NCBI GenBank assembly: GCA_017520365.1
Contig: JAFXFQ010000093.1
Span: 1 to 11,621, forward strand
From: Clostridia bacterium
GTDB taxonomy: Bacteria > Bacillota > Clostridia > Oscillospirales > CAG-272
Reading direction: 5' to 3'
Length of the DNA: 11,621 bases
Shown: in pieces, positions 7,468-11,621 of the stretch
Layout: each line of letters starts with the position of its first letter
How positions within the stretch are numbered: the first letter of the stretch is position 1
The notes under the pieces: generated by a model
The model's input: the letters and a program-made list of their open reading frames with translations, nothing else
Told to the model about the DNA's origin: nothing
The model's database searches: none
Program-made: the position numbers and the translations under genes

Positions 7468-8759
7468 TACTTCATGTCCTTTGTGAGAACATCAACGCCG
7501 AGATACTTGCGGAGAACCTCGGGAACGGTAACGCTGCCGTCGCTGTTCTGATTCTGCTCAACGATAGCGGGAAGGATACGGCTTGTTGCAAGGCCGGAAC
7601 CGTTGAGAGTATGAACGAACTCAGTCTTGTTAGAGCCGTCTCTCTTAAATCTGATAGAGCCGCGGCGCGCCTGATAGTCACGTGCGTTGGAAACGGAGGA
7701 TACCTCCTTGTAGCCGTCCATGGAGGGGATGTGGATCTCGATATCGTATGTTCTTGCCATGGAAGCGGAGCAGTCTGCCGCTGCAAGCTTAACTGTTCTG
7801 AAGTGGAAGCCGAGGCCCTTAACGAGAGCCTCTGCCTTACCTACAAGCTCCTCGAAGGCTGCGTCGGAATCCTCGGGGCGAGTATACTGAACCATTTCCA
7901 CCTTGTTGAACTGGTGGCCTCTTACCATACCGCGCTCGTCAGCTCTGTAGCTTCCTGCCTCGCGGCGGAAGCAGGGAGTGTAGGAAATATACTTTCTGGG
8001 GAGGTCAGCCTCTGTGAGGATCTCATCACGGTGGAGAGAAACGAGAGCTGTCTCCGCTGTGGGGAGCATAAATCTCTTTCTTTCGTCCTCTGCTGTGTCA
8101 AGCCAGTATACCTCGTCCTGGAACTTGGGGAACTGACCTGCGCAAAGGCCGCACTCATATCCCAGCATATGGGGAACGAGAACGTACTCGTAGCCGTCTG
8201 CGATGTGGGTGTCGATGAAGTAATTGAGAAGAGCCCACTCAAGGCGTGCGCCCCAGCCGCGGTAGATCCAGAAGCCGTTACCGGAGAGCTTTGCACCTCT
8301 CTTATAGTCGATAAGACCAAGGTCTGTGCAAAGGTCAACGTGGTTCTTGGGCTCGAAATCGAATACGTGGGGATCGCCGAAGTAGCGGATAGGCTCGTTG
8401 TTTTCCTTGCCGCCTGCCTTAAGGTCCTCGTCGGGAAGGTTGGGGAGACCAAGCATAAGAGTGTTGTACTCCTCCTCGATCTCGGAGAGCTTTTCGTCGT
8501 TTGCCTTTACCTCAGCGGAGAGGGCCTTCATAGCTGCAAAGATCTCAGCGCAGTCCTTGCCCTCCTTCTTGTACTGGGGGATAAGCTTTGTCTGTCTGTT
8601 CTGCTCGGCCTTCTTCTGATCGTTTTCTGCGATCATATTGCGGCGGAGCGTATCGAGCTCAACGATTCTGTTTATTTCTGCCGCAGCATCCTTGCCCTTA
8701 GCTGCAAGGCGGGCGATAACGTTTTCGGGGTTTTCTCTGATAAGTTTGATGTCAAGCAT
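7467..8759 (-). CDS. serS: Serine--tRNA ligase (SerRS)
   Basis: This class II synthetase charges tRNA-Ser (and tRNA-Sec where present) with serine. The 430-residue length fits. The N-terminal helical arm for the tRNA long variable loop spans about 1-105 (MLDIKLIRENPE start, many Lys/Glu heptads). The catalytic core follows, with the serine-site PTAET (233-237), motif 2 (CFRREAGSYRADERG with HQFNKVEM, about 263-289) and motif 3 (NGSGLATSRILPAIVEQNQ, about 386-404). The start codon has AGGAG about 7 bases upstream. It follows parB by 49 AT-rich bases, too short for a T-box leader, so expression probably comes from the soj promoter or a weak local one. The soj-spo0J-serS order is common in Clostridia, often with a DUF4446 gene that is absent here. 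Confidence 0.98.
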   Translation of the reverse strand: MLDIKLIRENPENVIARLAAKGKDAAAEINRIVELDTLRRNMIAENDQKKAEQNRQTKLIPQYKKEGKDCAEIFAAMKALSAEVKANDEKLSEIEEEYNTLMLGLPNLPDEDLKAGGKENNEPIRYFGDPHVFDFEPKNHVDLCTDLGLIDYKRGAKLSGNGFWIYRGWGARLEWALLNYFIDTHIADGYEYVLVPHMLGYECGLCAGQFPKFQDEVYWLDTAEDERKRFMLPTAETALVSLHRDEILTEADLPRKYISYTPCFRREAGSYRADERGMVRGHQFNKVEMVQYTRPEDSDAAFEELVGKAEALVKGLGFHFRTVKLAAADCSASMARTYDIEIHIPSMDGYKEVSSVSNARDYQARRGSIRFKRDGSNKTEFVHTLNGSGLATSRILPAIVEQNQNSDGSVTVPEVLRKYLGVDVLTKDMK

Positions 8760-8808
8760 GGTTTTTCTCCTGATGTATGTTTAGATAATATTTTTATTTA
8801 TTTGATTT

Positions 8809-9690
8809 TTATTCCTCTGTGATCTTTGCACCGCAGATGAGTGAGAGCAGTGCCTCAAGGTCGCCCTCGCCGCTGTATTCAACGGTAACGGTCTTGCGCG
8901 CACCCTTGGCTTTGATCTTGCAGTATCTGCCGGAAAGACCGGTGACCTTCTTTTCAAGCTCTGCAACGTAGTCGACGGATACACGGTCGGCCTTTTCTTC
9001 CTTCTCCTTTTTCGGCCCCTTGTTGTAAGCCTTCACCGCCGCTTCAGTCTCTCGTACGGAAAGGTCCCTTGCGATGATATCGTCTGCAAGAGCCTTTATG
9101 GAGTCCTTGTCCTTAAGTCCCAGAAGAGCACGGCAGTGGCCCTGAGAAAGTGTACCGTCTCTGAGATAGACGGCAACAGACTCAGGCAGGTCAAGGAGAC
9201 GCAGAGCGTTGGCAACAGCGCTTCTGCTTTTACCGAGGCGCTCGCTGACCTCCTCCTGAGTAAGGTCGAAGCCGGACATAAGCATATGGAATGCCTTTGC
9301 CTCCTCGTAGGGGTTCAGGTTCTCTCGCTGAAGGTTTTCAATGAGAGCAAGAGTGGCGGTGCGAAGCTCGTCCGCCTCCATGATAACTGCAGGGATGTCG
9401 GAAAGGCCTGCCAGCTTTGAAGCACGCCAACGACGCTCACCTGCGATGATCTGATAGCGTCCGCTCTCTGTGGGGCGAACGAGAATGGGCTGAATAACGC
9501 CGTTTTTCAGAATTGACTGAGAGAGGATCTGAAGCTGCTCCTCGTCAAAATCCTTTCTTGGCTGATCGGCCTTGGGCTCCACCTCGTAAAGGCGAAGTCT
9601 TGTAACGCTCTGGCCGTGGGAGCTGTATTCGTTTTCAAAAAACAGATTGTCGAGACCGCGAGCCTCGTCAAAGGATCTTTTCTTTGCCAT
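8809..9690 (-). CDS. parB: Chromosome-partitioning protein ParB (Spo0J)
   Basis: ParB is a CTP-dependent DNA clamp that loads at parS sites, spreads, recruits SMC and stimulates ParA. The 293-residue protein has the N-terminal CTPase domain with QPRKDFDE (43-50), GVIQPI (64-69), the CTP-binding GERRWRAS (84-91) and ENLQRENLNPYEEA (118-131). A helix-turn-helix follows (about 142-168, LTQEEVSERLGKSRSAVAN), then a charged linker and a C-terminal dimerisation region. The start has AAGGA 7 bases upstream and lies 16 bases after soj. The GERRWRAS motif and the pairing with soj argue for Spo0J. The paralogue Noc is less likely, since it usually lies upstream of soj. Confidence 0.96.
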   Translation of the reverse strand: MAKKRSFDEARGLDNLFFENEYSSHGQSVTRLRLYEVEPKADQPRKDFDEEQLQILSQSILKNGVIQPILVRPTESGRYQIIAGERRWRASKLAGLSDIPAVIMEADELRTATLALIENLQRENLNPYEEAKAFHMLMSGFDLTQEEVSERLGKSRSAVANALRLLDLPESVAVYLRDGTLSQGHCRALLGLKDKDSIKALADDIIARDLSVRETEAAVKAYNKGPKKEKEEKADRVSVDYVAELEKKVTGLSGRYCKIKAKGARKTVTVEYSGEGDLEALLSLICGAKITEE

Positions 9691-9706
9691 ATTTCATTCC
9701 TTTCGG

Positions 9707-10477
9707 TCACATCACTCGTGAAATAAGCTCTTTTGCTATCTCCGTGTAAGCAAGGGAGCCCTTGGAATACTTGTCATAGTAGTAGATGGGCTCACCGAAG
9801 CTGGGTGCCTCCGTCAGCTTGACATTTCTCGTAACGCTGGTGGTGAAGAGCTTGTCGGCATAATACTTTTTGATCTCACCCAGCACGTGAGCGGAGAGAT
9901 TAAGTCTGCCGTTGTACATGGTGATAAGGATGCCTGTTATGGTGAGGGCGGGGTTGTACAGCTGCTTTACCTTTTTGATGGATATCATCAGCTGAGAGAG
10001 ACCCTCAAGAGAATAGTATTCGCACTGCATGGGTATGACAACGCCGTCTGCCGCCGAGAGCGCATTGACGGTGAGGATGGAGAGGGAGGGGGGACAGTCT
10101 GTGAAGATGAAGTCGAAATCCTCGCCCACCGCATCGATGATGCGCTTGTAAGCATATTCTCTGCCTTCCTGCTCGATAAGCTCGATCTCGGCACCTGCCA
10201 GATCTATGGTGGAGGGCATTACCCAAAGATTTTTAAAATTTGTTTTGTAAATTGCAAGGGCAGGGTGGCAGGAGCCGATAAGAGCCTCGTATGCCGAGTA
10301 TTTCAAGCTCTTTTTGCTGACGCCCACACCGCTTGTGGCATTGCCCTGAGGGTCAAGGTCGCAAAGGAGTACCCGGTGACCCATAGCACCCACAGCAGCG
10401 GCAATATTAACGGCAGAGGTAGTCTTTCCGACGCCGCCCTTTTGGTTTGCAAAGGTTATAACGATAGGTTTTCCCAT
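9707..10477 (-). CDS. soj: Chromosome-partitioning ATPase ParA (Soj)
   Basis: Soj is a Walker-type ATPase that binds DNA as an ATP dimer, works with ParB in origin segregation and, in Bacillus, regulates DnaA. The 256-residue length is typical of the chromosomal type without an extra N-terminal domain. The deviant Walker A KGGVGKTT lies at 13-20, with both the signature Lys13 and the catalytic Lys19. Walker A' has Asp40 (LLCDLDPQGN) and Walker B has Asp127 (FIFTDCPPSLS). VTRNVKLTEAPSFGEPI near the C-terminus is also typical. A strong promoter lies 53-81 bases upstream. AAGGA is 13 bases before the ATG, a rather long spacing, but no better start exists because MGKPIVITFANQKGG is the family's usual opening. 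It is the first gene of the minus-strand block. Confidence 0.97.
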   Translation of the reverse strand: MGKPIVITFANQKGGVGKTTSAVNIAAAVGAMGHRVLLCDLDPQGNATSGVGVSKKSLKYSAYEALIGSCHPALAIYKTNFKNLWVMPSTIDLAGAEIELIEQEGREYAYKRIIDAVGEDFDFIFTDCPPSLSILTVNALSAADGVVIPMQCEYYSLEGLSQLMISIKKVKQLYNPALTITGILITMYNGRLNLSAHVLGEIKKYYADKLFTTSVTRNVKLTEAPSFGEPIYYYDKYSKGSLAYTEIAKELISRVM

Positions 10478-10529
10478 AATTAATATTGTTTCCTTATAAT
10501 ATATTACAATGCATAATAAGTTACCTTAT

Positions 10530-10558
10530 ATTTTACCGCAAACAAGGTGGTTTGTCAA
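10530..10558 (-). promoter_or_regulatory. Sigma-A-type promoter for soj-parB
   Basis: On the minus strand a perfect -35 TTGACA (10558-10553) and -10 TAAAAT (10535-10530) are separated by exactly 17 bases. Transcription should begin near 10523, giving a leader of about 46 bases. The -35 lies in the dyad described separately. Confidence 0.8.
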
Positions 10559-10594
10559 CAAGTCTGACGCAATTGTGCCGTACTTGTTGACGAA
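10551..10594. promoter_or_regulatory. 38-bp dyad between divergent promoters, candidate operator
   Basis: GTCAACAAGT at 10554-10563 and ACTTGTTGAC at 10582-10591 are a perfect 10-bp inverted repeat. The centre (10572.5) is the palindrome CAATTG (10570-10575). Counting inner pairs, 15 of 19 positions are symmetric, and two more pairs match just outside (10551-10552 with 10593-10594). Each arm contains a -35 box. The element lies upstream of both transcription starts, so it should act as DNA, not as an RNA hairpin. A dimeric or tetrameric regulator binding here could control both promoters. No regulator is identified. Confidence 0.55.
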
Positions 10595-10615
10595 AAAGAG
10601 AATATTATTTATATT
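10587..10615 (+). promoter_or_regulatory. Divergent + strand promoter upstream of a short ORF
   Basis: The -35 TTGACG (10587-10592) and -10 TATATT (10610-10615) have a 17-base spacer, with a mirror-image position relative to the soj promoter. Transcription should begin near 10622, directly before a good ribosome binding site and the ATG at 10642. Confidence 0.6.
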
Positions 10616-10641
10616 ATTAAGTGTGGAAAGGACGGTACAGT

Positions 10642-10692
10642 ATGAGGCTTTGTAAACTTATTTCTTTAGCCTTTTCTTTTTTGTTATCATAG
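10642..10692 (+). other. 16-codon signal-peptide-like ORF, possible gene remnant
   Basis: ATG at 10642 is preceded by AAAGGACGG at 10627-10635 and a promoter at 10587-10615. It encodes MRLCKLISLAFSFLLS and stops at TAG 10690-10692. The peptide looks like the first half of a Sec signal peptide. A T-run (10677-10682) lies near the end. One extra T there would continue the frame with FVIIGTALVPVFSVGSVPILLC to a stop at 10743-10745, and that stretch resembles the second half of a clostridial signal peptide. It may therefore be the decayed start of a secreted-protein gene, a leader peptide or a small hydrophobic peptide. The sequence does not decide between these. Confidence 0.3.
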
Positions 10693-10762
10693 GCACAGCT
10701 CTTGTCCCCGTTTTTTCAGTCGGGTCTGTTCCGATACTTCTTTGTTAATATTCATTTTCGTA

Positions 10763-10791
10763 TTGATTTTCATATTTTGTTATAGTATAAT
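10763..10791 (+). promoter_or_regulatory. Promoter for the aconitase-family hydratase
   Basis: The -35-like TTGATT (10763-10768) and perfect -10 TATAAT (10786-10791) are spaced by 17 bases. The expected start is near 10798, giving a leader of about 36 bases. Confidence 0.7.
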
Positions 10792-10833
10792 GAAGGAGTA
10801 TATCGAAAAAATTGCAAAAAGGATATAGATATT

Positions 10834-11621
10834 ATGGTAAAACTCATTAAAAACGGTGTTTTCTATAAAAACGGTCAGTTTGTTGAGGGCACCGACGTTG
10901 AAAACGGAAAGAAGGGCACCATTGCCTATTCTATTCTCAAAGCTCACAACACCTCAGGTGATGAGAAGAATCTCAAGATCAAGTTTGATGCACTTGCATC
11001 TCACGATATTACATACGTAGGTATCCTTATGACAGCGAGAGCGGGCGGCCTTGATAAGCTTCCCATTCCCTACGTTCTCACAAACTGTCATAACTCCCTC
11101 TGCGCTGTCGGTGGCACCATCAATGAGGATGACCACATGTTCGGCCTTTCCGCCGCTAAGAAGTATGGAGCTATCTACGTTCCCGCTCACCTTGCGGTCA
11201 TCCACTCCTTCATGAGAGAAATGATGAGCGGATGCGGAAAGATGATCCTCGGTAGCGACAGCCACACACGCTACGGTGCTCTCGGTACTATGGCCGTGGG
11301 CGAGGGCGGCCCTGAGCTCGTTAAGCAGATACTCGGCCGCACCTACGACGTAGCAGCCCCCGAGGTCATTGCAGTTCGTCTCACAGGTGCTCCCCGTCCC
11401 GGTGTGGGCCCTCAGGACGTAGCTCTTGCACTTATTGGCGCAACCTTCAAGGAAAAGTTCGTTAAGAACAAGGTCCTTGAGTTTGTTGGCGACGGTATCA
11501 AGAGCCTCCCCATCGAGTTCCGTAACGGCATCGACGTTATGACAACTGAGACCACCTGTCTCTCCTCCGTTTGGATGACTGATGAGGAAACTCAGCGCTA
11601 CTTCACAACGCACGGCCGTCC
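10834..11621 (+). CDS. Aconitase-family hydratase, YbhJ-like (3' end missing)
   Basis: ATG at 10834 with AAGGA 10 bases upstream opens a frame that stays open to the window end: 262 codons plus two bases of a larger gene (full family members are roughly 750 residues). The signature GSDSHTRYGALGTMAVGEGG (140-159) is the aconitase/isopropylmalate dehydratase (PF00330) active-site region. RPGVGPQDVALALIG (188-202) and the ETTCLSSVWMTDEET region (239-253) also fit. The family holds a [4Fe-4S] cluster and adds or removes water from hydroxy-acids. The SHTRYGALGTMAVGEGG form resembles the YbhJ-like subgroup, whose substrate is not established, rather than acnA or leuC. Cys85, Cys90 and Cys242 are visible, but I cannot assign cluster ligands, since the usual ones lie further downstream. 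It has its own promoter and points away from soj. Confidence 0.88.
   Translation, partial: MVKLIKNGVFYKNGQFVEGTDVENGKKGTIAYSILKAHNTSGDEKNLKIKFDALASHDITYVGILMTARAGGLDKLPIPYVLTNCHNSLCAVGGTINEDDHMFGLSAAKKYGAIYVPAHLAVIHSFMREMMSGCGKMILGSDSHTRYGALGTMAVGEGGPELVKQILGRTYDVAAPEVIAVRLTGAPRPGVGPQDVALALIGATFKEKFVKNKVLEFVGDGIKSLPIEFRNGIDVMTTETTCLSSVWMTDEETQRYFTTHGR

Noticed and set aside
8760..8808. T-box or other riboswitch leader before serS
   Set aside because: The gap is only 49 AT-rich bases with a ribosome binding site. No specifier stem, T-box sequence or terminator fits. The same holds for the 21-base gap before cysS.
7611..8822. Long + strand open frame (403 codons) opposite serS
   Set aside because: It is antisense to a complete, motif-bearing serS, has no ribosome binding site and no protein-like domain. 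It results from codon bias opposite a real gene. The open frames at 2594-3244, 4314-4943, 6139-6894 and 9887-10483 (+) and 10954-11613 (-) were rejected for the same reason.
9700..9725. Possible parS site between soj and parB
   Set aside because: Only one half (CGTGAAATA) resembles the parS consensus; the other half does not match, giving about 10 of 16 positions. CACGTG hexamers elsewhere (near 2602, 4532 and 9884) also lack the flanking bases.
10694..10716. CCCG/CGGG hairpin as a terminator of the short ORF transcript
   Set aside because: The stem is only about four base pairs with a ten-base loop and no U-run after it.
10790..10828. Twelve-codon ORF (ATGAAGGAG start) before the hydratase
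   Set aside because: Its ATG overlaps the -10 box and lies before the expected transcription start, so it would not be translated.

Overview
The window looks like chromosomal DNA of a Gram-positive anaerobe of the class Clostridia, probably an Oscillospiraceae/Ruminococcaceae-type gut or rumen bacterium. The reasons are a chromosomal soj-spo0J pair followed by serS, an EpsC-type serine acetyltransferase next to cysS, strong AGGAG-type ribosome binding sites, sigma-A-like promoters and moderate GC content. The species cannot be fixed from this sequence, and I see no phage, insertion sequence, CRISPR or RNA gene.

Layout. Positions 1-1815 (+ strand) hold two single genes. The first is the 3' part of a membrane-anchored protein with a repetitive Pro/Lys/Ala linker and an acidic, cysteine-rich outer domain. 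The second is a complete zinc-ribbon membrane protein with its own promoter. Two strong hairpin terminators (1860-1958) separate these from a long convergent block.

Positions 1988-10477 (- strand) form one colinear run of ten genes with gaps of at most 49 bases and several overlaps. In transcription order they are soj (parA), parB, serS, a two-helix membrane protein, a membrane-anchored MORN-repeat protein, a signal-anchored protein, a tiny two-helix protein, serine O-acetyltransferase (cysE/epsC), a zinc-ribbon CPBP-type intramembrane protease, and cysS. Known functions are chromosome partitioning, charging of tRNA-Ser, the first step from serine to cysteine, and charging of tRNA-Cys. Four membrane proteins of unknown function sit between serS and cysE.

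Positions 10478-10833 are a regulatory intergenic region. The soj promoter and a + strand promoter stand back to back, exactly symmetric about a 38-bp dyad whose arms contain both -35 boxes. The + promoter drives only a 16-codon, signal-peptide-like ORF. A third promoter, further on, drives the last gene.

From 10834 to the end (+ strand) lies the 5' part of an aconitase-family (YbhJ-like) hydratase.

The most interesting points are the symmetric divergent promoter/operator at 10530-10615, the serS-cysE-cysS grouping, and the unknown envelope module with the MORN protein (5200-7467).
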